From Paludibacteraceae bacterium (GTDB taxonomy: Bacteria > Bacteroidota > Bacteroidia > Bacteroidales > Paludibacteraceae): a DNA stretch of 64,000 bases. The notes under the pieces are model-generated. The model worked only from the letters and a program-made list of their open reading frames with translations, did no database searches and was not told where the DNA came from. Shown piece by piece: positions 34,876-43,856 of the stretch; the stretch's first letter is position 1, and each line of letters starts with the position of its first letter. The stretch covers positions 1-64,000 of the forward strand of contig JAKSNH010000004.1 of the NCBI GenBank assembly GCA_024399955.1, in the 5' to 3' direction. The position numbers and the translations under genes are program-made.

Positions 34876-36054
34876 TTATCCAAGCATAGTCAGTAATATG
34901 CCTGCAGCCACAGCACTACCAATCACGCCTGCTACATTGGGACCCATAGCATGCATCAGCAGGAAGTTAGACGGATCGGCTTTTGCACCTTCCATTTGAC
35001 TAACACGAGCTGCCATAGGAACAGCACTCACACCGGCTGAACCGATTAGCGGATTGATCTTGTCTTTGCTGACAAGGTTCATGAACTTAGCCAATAGCAC
35101 TCCACCGGCTGTACCTAACGAGAAGGCTATAATACCCATTCCTAAAATCAGTAATGTCTTTACACTCAGGAATGTAACGCCGGTAGCAGTTGCTCCTACA
35201 CTGAGTCCAAGGAAGATAACCACGATGTTCATCAGTGCGTTTTGAGCTGTTTGACTCAAACGATCTACTACACCGCATTCCTTCATCAGGTTACCTAACA
35301 TCAAGCATCCGATGAGCGGAGCTGCGTCAGGCAGTACCAATGCCACAATAGCAGTAATGATGATGGGGAAGACTATCTTCTCGGTCTTACTTACCTTACG
35401 CAATTGCTTCATCTTAATCTTGCGCTCTTTCTCGTTTGTGAGCAATCGCATAATAGGCGGCTGAATAACAGGAACGAGGGCCATGTATGAATAAGCAGCA
35501 ATGGCAATAGGACCTAACAGATGAGGTGCTAGTTTACTGGTCAGGAAGATAGAGGTTGGACCGTCTGCACCTCCGATAATACCTATACTACCGGCCTCGG
35601 CAGGAGTGAAACCTAATGCGTTGGCGCATAGGAAAGTAACGAAGATTCCTAATTGCGCTGCGGCTCCCAACAGGAAACTCTTGGGATTGGCAATTAGCGG
35701 ACCGAAATCCGTCATTGCACCTACTCCGATAAAAATCAGGCAGGGGTACAAGCCCGCTTTTACACCTATATACATCACATCCAATAGTCCGGCATCCTTC
35801 AGGATAGCACCGTAACTATGGTAGGCATCAGAAGCAGGATCAAGAAATGCTGCCCATAACTCCTCATGAAACATGCCTGCCATCGGTAGGTTAGTAAGGA
35901 GCATACCAAAGGCAATAGGCAGAAGCAACAACGGCTCGTATTGTTTCTTGATAGCCAGATACAACAGGAAAAAGGAGATAAGTAGCATCAAACCTTGCTG
36001 CCACGTTATCTGCATAAATCCCATTGACTGGAAAAATTCAAACAGACCGTCCAT
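34876..36054 (-). CDS. mmdB: methylmalonyl-CoA decarboxylase beta subunit (Na+ pump)
   Basis: Integral membrane subunit that couples decarboxylation of carboxybiotin to sodium export. It has 392 residues with many membrane helices, the signature [18 protein letters not shown] containing the Na+-binding Asp, the region [17 protein letters not shown] and the C-terminal [19 protein letters not shown]. Same family as OadB and GcdB; the neighbours mce, mmdA, mmdC and an OadG-like subunit favour methylmalonyl-CoA. It follows mmdC after two bases. Confidence 0.95.
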   Translation of the reverse strand: MDGLFEFFQSMGFMQITWQQGLMLLISFFLLYLAIKKQYEPLLLLPIAFGMLLTNLPMAGMFHEELWAAFLDPASDAYHSYGAILKDAGLLDVMYIGVKAGLYPCLIFIGVGAMTDFGPLIANPKSFLLGAAAQLGIFVTFLCANALGFTPAEAGSIGIIGGADGPTSIFLTSKLAPHLLGPIAIAAYSYMALVPVIQPPIMRLLTNEKERKIKMKQLRKVSKTEKIVFPIIITAIVALVLPDAAPLIGCLMLGNLMKECGVVDRLSQTAQNALMNIVVIFLGLSVGATATGVTFLSVKTLLILGMGIIAFSLGTAGGVLLAKFMNLVSKDKINPLIGSAGVSAVPMAARVSQMEGAKADPSNFLLMHAMGPNVAGVIGSAVAAGILLTMLG

Positions 36055-36056
36055 GA

Positions 36057-36503
36057 TTAGCCAAGAACTACGAGTACATCATCCTGCATAACTGTTTGAC
36101 CGGCAGTTACGCAAATTTGTTTAACCGTACCATCGCATTCAGCTGCGATATCGTTGGCCATCTTCATACTTTCCAGTTGCAACAGCACTTCGCCTTTCTT
36201 AACGGCTTGTCCTTCGCTTACCAGCACCTTGATGATGGAACCGGGCAGGGGACTAACCACCTTTGCGCCACCGGCTATAGGAGCGGTGGGAGCGGCGGGA
36301 GCGGCGGGAGCGGCTGCTGCAGGTGCTGCGGCAGGAGCAGCAGCGGGAGCTGCCTTAGGAGCTGCCTTAGGAGCAACTGCTTTCTTCTCGGTTTCTACTT
36401 GGTAAGTCTGACCATTAACGGTTACATTGGCTTTGCCATTCTCTATTTCTTCTACGGATGCAGTATAATCTACTCCGTTGATTTTGAATTTAAATTCTTT
36501 CAT
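36057..36503 (-). CDS. mmdC: biotin carboxyl carrier subunit
   Basis: Carries carboxyl groups from the alpha to the beta subunit. In 148 residues an N-terminal assembly segment precedes a long Ala/Pro linker (about residues 43-76) and a biotinyl domain with the attachment Lys in [10 protein letters not shown]. It ends [11 protein letters not shown]. The leader contains four 8-base CTAG-centred repeats (36519-36550), then A-rich sequence to the ATG. Confidence 0.95.
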   Translation of the reverse strand: MKEFKFKINGVDYTASVEEIENGKANVTVNGQTYQVETEKKAVAPKAAPKAAPAAAPAAAPAAAAPAAPAAPTAPIAGGAKVVSPLPGSIIKVLVSEGQAVKKGEVLLQLESMKMANDIAAECDGTVKQICVTAGQTVMQDDVLVVLG

Positions 36504-36518
36504 TGTTGTAATTGTTTT

Positions 36519-36550
36519 TTCTAGTTTTCTAGTGCTCTAGTTATCTAGAT
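36519..36550 (-). repeat. octamer repeat (4 units) before mmdC
   Basis: Plus-strand units TTCTAGTT, TTCTAGTG, CTCTAGTT, ATCTAGAT. The TAG stop codon of the preceding gene (36545-36547) lies in the last unit. Confidence 0.85.
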
Positions 36551-36886
36551 ATTATTCATTCCGAAAATTTTGTCATTCCATGCGGTGGTATGACCTTTGA
36601 GAGTCAGTTTAGGAGCCTCTATATCGTGCACTCCGTAGTAGAGCGACAGCGCCATTGCTACAGCGGCCATGTCCGCCTCGGATGCCGTTGGTTGCTCAGC
36701 TGGCTTTGCCTCTTGCACCGGTGCCTTAGGGGCGTCTTGACTGCGATCACGCATGATCCAGCCTAAGCCCTTCATGATGTACACAAAGATGAACAACAGC
36801 ACCAGCACCAGGCAAAAGCCTAAGATAGTGACCATCCAAATGAAACTCCAATCTACATCTGTCGTTGTTAATGCAAGGAAATTCAT
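36545..36886 (-). CDS. OadG-type small subunit of the decarboxylase
   Basis: A 113-residue subunit with one N-terminal membrane helix (WMVTILGFCLVLVLLFIFVY) and a charged, Ala/Pro-containing tail. It corresponds to the OadG/MmdD assembly subunit that holds alpha and beta together. It lies two bases after mmdA and its stop codon falls in the octamer repeat before mmdC. Confidence 0.85.
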   Translation of the reverse strand: MNFLALTTTDVDWSFIWMVTILGFCLVLVLLFIFVYIMKGLGWIMRDRSQDAPKAPVQEAKPAEQPTASEADMAAVAMALSLYYGVHDIEAPKLTLKGHTTAWNDKIFGMNNI

Positions 36887-36888
36887 AA

Positions 36889-38445
36889 TTACAAGGGCAG
36901 ATTACAATGTTTCTTAGCAGGGTTAGTCAGGCGCTTGGTCTGCAGTTTCTCAAAGGCGTTGATGATACGTGCGCGTGTGGTGCGCGGTTCAATAACGTCA
37001 TCAATATAACCACGGTTAGCAGCTTGATAAGGACTGGCAAACAAATCCTTGTACTCTGCTTCTTTCTCGGCAATGAATTTCTTTTTCTCCTCAGGATCCT
37101 CGATGGTCTTGAGCACTTTAGCTTGCAGCACGCCTACGGCACCACTGGCACCCATAACGGCGATTTCTGCATTAGGCCATGAGTAGCACATATCGCCACG
37201 CAGCTGTTTGCAGCTCATCACGATATGACTTCCACCGTAACTCTTACGGATGGTGATAGTTACCTTAGGAACGGTAGCCTCACCGTATGCGAACATCAGT
37301 TTAGCTCCGTGATCGATAATACCTGCGTATTCTTGTCCCGTACCGCATAAGAAGCCAGGAACATCCACCAAGGTCAGGATTTGGATGTTGAAGGCATCGC
37401 AGAAACGTACGAAGCGGGCAGCTTTACGGCTGGCGTCGCAGTCTAATACGCCGGCTAACCAACTCGGCTGGTTGGCAATAATACCGGTGGAACGGCCGTT
37501 GAAGTGAGCAAAACCACAGATGATATTCTTGGCGTAGTCTTTATGCACTTCAAAGAAATCTCCATCATCTACAATCAGGTTGATAATTTCGTGCATATCG
37601 TACGGTTTATTAGGATCGTTAGGAACGATGTCGTTTAGACCGTCTTCCATACGCATCGGATCGTCGTTGGTGGGCACAATAGGAGCCTCTTCCATGTTGT
37701 TTTGCGGAATGAAGCTAACCAGCTTACGAACCATTGCCATGGCTTCTTCCTCAGTAGGAGCTACAAAGTGAGTAACACCGGACTTGCTGGCGTGAATCTT
37801 AGCGCCACCTAATTGTTCTACGGTTACATCTTCACCCGTCACACTCTTCACTACCTTCGGACCGGTGATGAACATATAACTGTTCTGCTCGGTCATCATA
37901 ATGAAGTCTGTTAATGCAGGACTATATACGGCACCTCCGGCACAGGGGCCAAAGATAACGCTGATTTGAGGAACTACACCGGAAGCCAGGATGTTACGCT
38001 CGAAGATCTCTGCGTAACCGGCTAAGGCGCATGCACCTTCCTGAATACGTGCTCCACCGGAGTCGTTCAAACCGATAATAGGTGCACCTAATTTCATGGC
38101 TTGGTCCATGACGTTGCATATCTTAAGGGCCATCGTCTCACTCAACGAACCACCAATAACGGTTGCGTCTTGAGCAAAAACAAATACCAAACGGCCATCA
38201 ATCGTACCTGAACCAACAGCTACGCCGTCACCCAGGAACACTTTCTTATCCATTCCGAAGTCGTGGCAACGGTGGGTAAGGAACATATTAACTTCTTCGA
38301 ACGAACCTTCGTCCAGAAGCATATTGATACGCTCGCGGCAGGTGTAGCAACCTTTAGCATGATGCTTTTCTACGGCTGCTTCTCCGCCTCCGGCCATAGC
38401 CTTAGCGCGGCAATCTACGAGCTTTTGCATTTTTTCTGAATCCAT
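36889..38445 (-). CDS. mmdA: methylmalonyl-CoA decarboxylase alpha (carboxyltransferase) subunit
   Basis: Transfers the carboxyl group from methylmalonyl-CoA to biotin, giving propionyl-CoA. It has 518 residues, the two crotonase-fold halves of the PccB/MmdA family, with GLNDSGGARIQEGACALAGY in the first and IRKSYGGSHIVMSCK in the second. A PccB of an ATP-dependent carboxylase is the alternative, but the membrane subunit downstream argues for the decarboxylase. The 171 bases upstream contain an A/G-rich leader and a small GTGCG/CGCAC hairpin near 38507. Confidence 0.93.
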   Translation of the reverse strand: MDSEKMQKLVDCRAKAMAGGGEAAVEKHHAKGCYTCRERINMLLDEGSFEEVNMFLTHRCHDFGMDKKVFLGDGVAVGSGTIDGRLVFVFAQDATVIGGSLSETMALKICNVMDQAMKLGAPIIGLNDSGGARIQEGACALAGYAEIFERNILASGVVPQISVIFGPCAGGAVYSPALTDFIMMTEQNSYMFITGPKVVKSVTGEDVTVEQLGGAKIHASKSGVTHFVAPTEEEAMAMVRKLVSFIPQNNMEEAPIVPTNDDPMRMEDGLNDIVPNDPNKPYDMHEIINLIVDDGDFFEVHKDYAKNIICGFAHFNGRSTGIIANQPSWLAGVLDCDASRKAARFVRFCDAFNIQILTLVDVPGFLCGTGQEYAGIIDHGAKLMFAYGEATVPKVTITIRKSYGGSHIVMSCKQLRGDMCYSWPNAEIAVMGASGAVGVLQAKVLKTIEDPEEKKKFIAEKEAEYKDLFASPYQAANRGYIDDVIEPRTTRARIINAFEKLQTKRLTNPAKKHCNLPL

Positions 38446-38616
38446 AATTCTAAATTAGTTTTCTTTTTTTCTTTTTCTTTTTTTTCTTGGCTGAGATGTA
38501 CCATAAGTGCGCTTTCGCACTATTCTCTCTACCCGAAGAGGTGGCAACACCGATGAGGAGAGGAGGAGCATAACTCGCCTGTTGATTAAACGGAGTGGCA
38601 ATCAACCTTTGCGAGG

Positions 38617-39039
38617 TTATTGCTCCGACGAAGGCTGTTCGCAAATCTCCGTCAGCACACCCTTGGTGCTCTTTGGATGCAAGAAAGCAATCATCAGGTT
38701 CTCAGCACCTTTGCGAGGTTTGAGATCAATCAGTTGAATACCGGCAGCTTCAGCTTCCTTAAGAGCTTCTTCTACACTTTCTACGTTGAAGGCAACGTGA
38801 TGTACGCCGCCGCGACCGCCGTTCTTCTCGATGAACTTAGCGATGGTTGACTCGGGGCATGTGGGCTCTAACAGCTCAATCTTAGTTTGTCCGACTTTGA
38901 AGAATGCTGTACGCACTTTTTGGTCTGCTACTTCTTCGATGGAGTAGCACTTGTTACCGGTTAAAAACTCGAAGAAAGGCATTGCCTCTTCCAAACTTGT
39001 TACAGCGATTCCTAAATGCTCAATATGAGTAGGTTTCAT
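38617..39039 (-). CDS. mce: methylmalonyl-CoA epimerase
   Basis: Interconverts R- and S-methylmalonyl-CoA in the succinate-propionate pathway. The 140 residues contain vicinal-oxygen-chelate repeats: metal ligands expected in HIEHLGIAV, the Glu in TKIELLEP and the His in GGVHHVAFNVES. ATG 39039 matches the family N-terminus; an ATG at 39114 would add 25 residues. First gene of the decarboxylase operon, with a leader of about 100 bases. Confidence 0.95.
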   Translation of the reverse strand: MKPTHIEHLGIAVTSLEEAMPFFEFLTGNKCYSIEEVADQKVRTAFFKVGQTKIELLEPTCPESTIAKFIEKNGGRGGVHHVAFNVESVEEALKEAEAAGIQLIDLKPRKGAENLMIAFLHPKSTKGVLTEICEQPSSEQ

Positions 39040-39143
39040 TGTTGTTGTGATTTGTGGCCCTGGACTCGGGGATACTAATTCCTTTTCTCCTTGCTCAAAG
39101 ACCTGGTTAAACATATAATTTTTTGGAAAATCCAAATTTGGTG

Positions 39144-39175
39144 CAAATATACAACAAAAATTTAACATACGCAAA
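39144..39175 (-). promoter_or_regulatory. promoter of the mce-mmd operon
   Basis: Minus strand TTTG (39175-39172), 20 bases beginning CGTATGTTAA, TATATTTG (39151-39144). Confidence 0.87.
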
Positions 39176-39190
39176 TAAATTTGCATTTTT

Positions 39191-39222
39191 CTTGTGTATA
39201 TCAATTTTTTTGTGTAATTTTG
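39191..39222 (+). promoter_or_regulatory. promoter of the sorting-domain/SusD operon
   Basis: CTTG (39191-39194), 20 bases beginning TGTATATC, TAATTTTG (39215-39222), then CAGCC. Confidence 0.85.
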
Positions 39223-39227
39223 CAGCC

Positions 39228-39272
39228 GGAAAAGTGTGATGAATGGCTCAAAAAAGCCTGGAAAAGTGTGAT
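39228..39272 (+). repeat. 13-base direct repeats flanking a hairpin in leader
   Basis: GGAAAAGTGTGAT at 39228-39240 and again at 39260-39272, with GGCT/AGCC (39245-39248, 39255-39258) between them. It starts just after the promoter, so it lies at the 5' end of the mRNA. Confidence 0.8.
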
Positions 39273-39292
39273 TAACCATAAAAATACTATAT

Positions 39293-39775
39293 ATGAATAG
39301 AAAACCGATTATTGTAATGCTGCTTTCTATTTTGTTGGGAAGTAGCACTCTTAAAGCAGATTTTCAAATTATTATCAAGCGGCTCAACCAGCCGGATTTG
39401 ATAGAGTTAGCGAGTAACTTAGGTCCTACCACCTTTGAAGGGGGAGATATGGTGATTCGCGATGTGAATAGAAATATCATCGCGCGAGTACCTTTATCTA
39501 ATGAAACAAAAATCGTGGTGGATAATCAGCCTACCGATGTTAATACAATCCAAGCGGATAAGGCGATTTTAGTTTATCCCAATCCGGTGCAAGATATTGT
39601 CTATATTGCCGGCGTAGACACAAACGACAAGATTTCGATTTATTCCATGTCAGGCAATTTGGTGACTGCCATTCAGGTGTCTGAAAATCCTATGCCGATT
39701 GCTGTAGGGGGCTTGGAGATTGGAACATACCTGCTGATGATTAATAATGTACCTTATAAAATGATAAAACAATGA
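39293..39775 (+). CDS. small exported protein with type IX sorting-like domain
   Basis: The 160 residues include a signal peptide (MNRKPIIVMLLSILLGSSTL). The second half reads ILVYPNPVQDIVYIAG, KISIYSMSGNLVTA and GLEIGTYLLMINN, the YPNP-to-GxY pattern of Por/type IX type A C-terminal domains. Almost no cargo precedes it, so it may itself be a surface or assembly factor. Its last four bases overlap the SusD-like gene (ATGA), indicating coupled translation. Confidence 0.75.
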   Translation: MNRKPIIVMLLSILLGSSTLKADFQIIIKRLNQPDLIELASNLGPTTFEGGDMVIRDVNRNIIARVPLSNETKIVVDNQPTDVNTIQADKAILVYPNPVQDIVYIAGVDTNDKISIYSMSGNLVTAIQVSENPMPIAVGGLEIGTYLLMINNVPYKMIKQ

Positions 39776-41799
39776 AAAAACTACTACTAAGCATATTGTT
39801 GTCTATGGTAATCGGCACCGCTATTGGCCAGCTTACCATTTGGCTTCGTTACGGCCCGCCCTGTGAAGCGTACAAATTATCTGAAATAGATAGCCTCGCG
39901 ATCAATAAGACCTATTTAACATTGTGGTTTAAATCGGGAGGTTCTACTGGTTATATGTTAACCCAAATTGATAGCCTTACGTGGCATCCTTATCACACTA
40001 AGTCCATTACTTTTAATACAAAAGTAGATACTATTCAGATGCCTAATTATGCGGAGTTTAAAGACAATGCTGTTCCATCGGCTTTTTACGCGATGGAACC
40101 GTATTGCTCGTCTGATTCAGTATGGTTGGATGTGCAGGATCCATCGTTATTTGATTATAAAATTGGAAACGGATATATTATGTTTAGCCCGCTTAAGAAG
40201 GGAGCAACCGATATTACCATACATAGTGGCAATGCCTCTGATACGAAGCATATTATAATAACAGATCCGTTCGTGAACCCAACAGAAAACCCCGACGAAA
40301 TCTTCGCTGACATCTATTCGCGTATGATATTAACCGGTAAAATGATGCCTGTGGGATATGCGGATATTCCTAATAAGGATGAAGGAATTACCGGATTCTA
40401 TCGTACGATGTGGTATCTCAATGAATTATCTGCCGACCACCTTTGGTATATTTGGCCGGATTTTGGTATACCTCAGTTACGTATCAATGCATGGGATAGT
40501 AACAATGAACTCTTTGAAGGTCTCTTTAGACGCTTGTATTATAATGTTAACTTATGCAATAAATACCTTTATCTAACTAAGGACAAGAGCGAGCAAACTA
40601 TCATAACTAAGCGTGCGGAAGTTCGCTTCATGCGCGCGTTCTATTATTCTTATTTATTAGACTTGTATGGCAATGTCGCTATCATAGATGAACCCTGTTT
40701 GGCAACCGAACCGGCACAAAATACTCGCACAGAGGTCTTCCACTTTGTGGTGGACGAACTTAAAGCATGCTTGACTGACTTGCCTGATGCCGGTTCACGT
40801 GTGTCTTACTACCGCGTGGATAAGGCTGCGGCGTGGGTACTATTGAGCCGCGTTTATCTGAATGGCGCAGTCTATACTGGAGGCACATCGTTCTATGACG
40901 AAGCGGCACAATATGCTGCTATGGTAATCAACGACTCGCATTATCAATTGGCAACCGAGTATAAACACCTGTTTGCCGGAGATAACGATGCCGAACATTT
41001 TAGTTACGGCAATACGGCTGCACAGGAAATCATCTTCGCCTCTGACAATAACTCACAAACAGCATATAGTTACTGTGGCTCAACGGCGATAATAGACATT
41101 ACTCGCATAGCCGGCATGCCCGATTACGGATTGAATGGTGATTGGATGTGTGTTCGTTCTAAGCCGACCTTGGTGTCGTTGTTTGCTTCGCTTAATGATG
41201 CTCCTAATATCCAAGAAGAATGTGTGGCTAATGCCGTTGGTGATGACCGCGCTATCTTGTGCAGTTACTACAACAATAAGTCTTGGAAGGTTCGTGGACT
41301 GCAATCCGGTAATGGTACTGATGCATTTTATGACTGTTGGGCGGTTACTAAATGGACTAACTTAGGGTATTCGTCTTCTTATTCTCCGTCAAGCCAAGAG
41401 TGGGCAGAGACAGATATTCCTATGATGCGTAAGGCAGAGGCCTACTTAACTTATGCCGAGGCGCTTACTCGAGGTGGACAGCAGCAAGGAACATTAACGG
41501 CTTTAGATGCTATCAACACCCTGCGTCACCGCGCTAATGCAACAACATTAACTTCACTTTCGCTGGATAACCTGATTGATGAGTGGGGACGTGAGTTCTA
41601 TGCTGAGGGACGTCGCCGTTCTGACCTGATTCGTTTCGGCAGATTTGGAGGGCAGAATACCTATAACTGGGAAGGAAAGGGTGGCAAGAACGATGGTGTA
41701 AAAAGTACATTCCCTGCGGAATATAACTTATTCCCCTTGCCTCATAACGTCTTGCAACAAACTCCTTCTTGGAGGCAAAATTCAGGCTACACAGAATAA
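39772..41799 (+). CDS. RagB/SusD-family protein with extra N-terminal domain
   Basis: SusD-like proteins sit on SusC transporters and bind glycans. The 675 residues begin MKKLLLSILLSMVIGTAIGQ, a signal peptide without a lipobox, unlike typical SusD lipoproteins. Residues about 80-165 look like a BIG2/Ig-type domain (VWLDVQDPSLFDYKI). The SusD core follows (LNELSADHLW, EVRFMRAFYYSYLLDLYGN, GREFYAEGRRRSDLIRFGRF) and ends with LFPLPHNVLQQTPSWRQNSG. No SusC gene is in the window. It is coupled to the sorting-domain gene. Confidence 0.88.
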   Translation: MKKLLLSILLSMVIGTAIGQLTIWLRYGPPCEAYKLSEIDSLAINKTYLTLWFKSGGSTGYMLTQIDSLTWHPYHTKSITFNTKVDTIQMPNYAEFKDNAVPSAFYAMEPYCSSDSVWLDVQDPSLFDYKIGNGYIMFSPLKKGATDITIHSGNASDTKHIIITDPFVNPTENPDEIFADIYSRMILTGKMMPVGYADIPNKDEGITGFYRTMWYLNELSADHLWYIWPDFGIPQLRINAWDSNNELFEGLFRRLYYNVNLCNKYLYLTKDKSEQTIITKRAEVRFMRAFYYSYLLDLYGNVAIIDEPCLATEPAQNTRTEVFHFVVDELKACLTDLPDAGSRVSYYRVDKAAAWVLLSRVYLNGAVYTGGTSFYDEAAQYAAMVINDSHYQLATEYKHLFAGDNDAEHFSYGNTAAQEIIFASDNNSQTAYSYCGSTAIIDITRIAGMPDYGLNGDWMCVRSKPTLVSLFASLNDAPNIQEECVANAVGDDRAILCSYYNNKSWKVRGLQSGNGTDAFYDCWAVTKWTNLGYSSSYSPSSQEWAETDIPMMRKAEAYLTYAEALTRGGQQQGTLTALDAINTLRHRANATTLTSLSLDNLIDEWGREFYAEGRRRSDLIRFGRFGGQNTYNWEGKGGKNDGVKSTFPAEYNLFPLPHNVLQQTPSWRQNSGYTE

Positions 41800-41807
41800 T
41801 TCGAACT

Positions 41808-41848
41808 CAAGGACCTCTCGACACTCTCGAGGGGCCCTTGCTATTCTT
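41808..41848 (+). terminator. terminator after the SusD-like gene
   Basis: CAAGGACCTCTCGA (41808-41821) pairs with TCGAGGGGCCCTTG (41827-41840) with one mismatch and one T-G, followed by CTATTCTTT. Confidence 0.75.
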
Positions 41849-41857
41849 TGGCATTGT

Positions 41858-41989
41858 CTCCCGCAGATCTCGCAGATTTACGCGCTACTTTATATTTTAG
41901 GTGGGATACTGGCGTATCTTTGCGCGAAGCGCCGAACTTGTGGCGGTCACGCCACCGTCAAAAATAAATTTCTGCGTAGTCTGCGGGAG
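41858..41989. repeat. large palindromic intergenic element
   Basis: CTCCCGCAGA (41858-41867) pairs perfectly with TCTGCGGGAG (41980-41989). After a 3x3 internal loop CGCAGA pairs with TCTGCG (41971-41976). The interior contains GCGC/GCGC (41922-41932) and GTGGCG/CGCCAC (41940-41955) hairpins and a TATCTTTG box. CTGCGGGAG-type palindromes occur between genes in many Bacteroidota, so this is probably a REP- or MITE-like unit, though it could act as a folded RNA. The rest of the gap to 42293 has imperfect GGATGAACG words and no gene. Confidence 0.65.
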
Positions 41990-42293
41990 CCAAAAATCAA
42001 ATCTTTTTGTAACTTCGCAACCGAATTTGCTCAAAACGCAACCCTCTAAAAAACTATTCTGCAATCTAAATTTACCAAAATTGTGACATTTTGATATTTT
42101 GAGATGAACGAAGGATGAACGGACGGTGCACGAAGGGTGCATATAGGATGAAGCTCAAAATCGCGATTATCATTTTGCTATTCAAAACGCCCTTTTCTGT
42201 GCAAAGTGTCACAAATGCAATGAAATAAATTTTATTACAAAACAACAAAAAATATTCGTCGCAAAAACCTGCAAAGGTTATTACCTTGTACGT

Positions 42294-43835
42294 CTAATTA
42301 AACACCGATTCTCGGTCTAATTGACGATAAGAGATAGCTTCCATGATATGTGGCAGTTGGATAGTTTCGATGCCTGACAGGTCTGCAATCGTGCGTGCAA
42401 CCTTTAAAATACGATCGTATGCGCGTGCGGAAAGACCTAATGTCTTCATAGCATTCTCTAATTGTTGGTCACATTTGGCATCTAAAGTGCAGTATTGACG
42501 TACTTGCTTAGATGTCATTTGTGCATTACAATGAATAGCGGTGCCGGCGAAGCGCATAGCCTGTATCTGTCTTGCCTTAACAACACGTGTTCTGATGTCG
42601 GCAGACGATTCACCGGGTTGCATTGACCGGAGTTGATCATAGGAGACTGCTTGAATGGGAACTTGAATATCAATACGATCTAACAATGGCCCCGATATTT
42701 TATCGCGGTAGCGATGAATTTGTCCCGGAGTACAAACACATGGGTGAAGAGGGTTATTCTCACCGTAATGTCCGCAAGGACAGGGGTTCATTGCTGCCAC
42801 GAGCATAAACGATGCCGGATAATCAATGGCTGTTTTACTGCGTGCAACAGTAATATGACGGTCCTCTAAAGGCTGACGCAATACCTCTAATGTGGCTCTT
42901 TTGTATTCGGGTAGTTCATCCAAGAATAGCACCCCATTATGCGCAAGAGAAATCTCTCCCGGATGGGGATTAGATCCGCCTCCGCAAAGGGCAACGTCTG
43001 TAATAGTATGATGAGGAGAACGGAACGGACGATGAATGATGAGCGATTGGTCACGTTGCAATAAACCTACTACGGAATGAATCTTGGTGGTCTCTAATGC
43101 TTCATCCAATGTAAGGGGAGGAAGAATAGTAGGTAAACGTTTGGCTATCATTGATTTACCTGCCCCCGGAGGACCTACCATTAGCATATTGTGACCTCCC
43201 GCAGCTGCGACTTCCATCGCACGGCGAACGTTCTCTTGTCCTCGAACATCGGAGAAGTCAATATCAGCAGTATAGGCTGCCTGAGCAAATTCTTCGGCAG
43301 CATTGATGTGCAATGGTTGCGGAATGAATGTGCCTTCTAAGAAACGAATCACATCAAGTAGGTGATTCATTCCATACACCTCAATACCTTCCACGACAGC
43401 TGCCTCACGAGCGTTGGCTTCGGGCAGGATAATACCCTTGAATCCTTGCTCTTTGGTCATCAAAGCAATTGGCAAAACTCCGTGAACGGGTTGCAGACTG
43501 CCATCAAGAGATAGTTCTCCAACCATCACAAAGTGGTCTAATAATCTTGTGTTGACCTGCTCCGTGGCCGCTAACATTCCTACGGCCAATGGTAGGTCAT
43601 AGGATGCTCCTTCTTTTTTAAGGTCGGCAGGAGACATATTGATCGTAAGGGCACGACGAGGAGTATTGAGTCCATTAACTTGTATAGCCGCAAAGATACG
43701 GTCATGAGACTCCTTGACGGCATTGTCTGGTAGCCCAACTAAAGAAAAATCATAACCATTGGTAGCATGAACCTCAACGGTGATGAGGGCTGCATTAATG
43801 CCCTGTAGGGCAGCTGTGTAGCATTTTATTAGCAT
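42294..43835 (-). CDS. YifB/ComM-family magnesium-chelatase-like AAA ATPase
   Basis: ATPase related to ComM, the branch-migration helicase used in natural transformation. It has 513 residues: an N-terminal Lon-like fold (TNGYDFSLVGLPDNAVKESHD), Walker A GPPGAGKSMIAKR near residue 221, Walker B GVLFLDELPEYKR, cysteines CPCGHYG and the C-terminal Mg-chelatase subdomain. Last gene of the long minus-strand series. The leader is three ACTTTTT units (plus strand), which also contain the tamB stop codon. Confidence 0.92.
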   Translation of the reverse strand: MLIKCYTAALQGINAALITVEVHATNGYDFSLVGLPDNAVKESHDRIFAAIQVNGLNTPRRALTINMSPADLKKEGASYDLPLAVGMLAATEQVNTRLLDHFVMVGELSLDGSLQPVHGVLPIALMTKEQGFKGIILPEANAREAAVVEGIEVYGMNHLLDVIRFLEGTFIPQPLHINAAEEFAQAAYTADIDFSDVRGQENVRRAMEVAAAGGHNMLMVGPPGAGKSMIAKRLPTILPPLTLDEALETTKIHSVVGLLQRDQSLIIHRPFRSPHHTITDVALCGGGSNPHPGEISLAHNGVLFLDELPEYKRATLEVLRQPLEDRHITVARSKTAIDYPASFMLVAAMNPCPCGHYGENNPLHPCVCTPGQIHRYRDKISGPLLDRIDIQVPIQAVSYDQLRSMQPGESSADIRTRVVKARQIQAMRFAGTAIHCNAQMTSKQVRQYCTLDAKCDQQLENAMKTLGLSARAYDRILKVARTIADLSGIETIQLPHIMEAISYRQLDRESVFN

Positions 43836-43856
43836 ACTTTTTACTTTTTACTTTTT
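43836..43856 (-). repeat. heptamer repeat (3 units) between tamB and yifB
   Basis: Plus-strand ACTTTTT three times, ending at the yifB ATG. On the coding strand AAAAAGT repeats supply the tamB stop codon TAA (43848-43850). Confidence 0.9.

Noticed and set aside
42008..42015. TAACTTCG as a promoter
   Set aside because: It departs from TAnnTTTG, has no -33 element and no gene follows on that strand.
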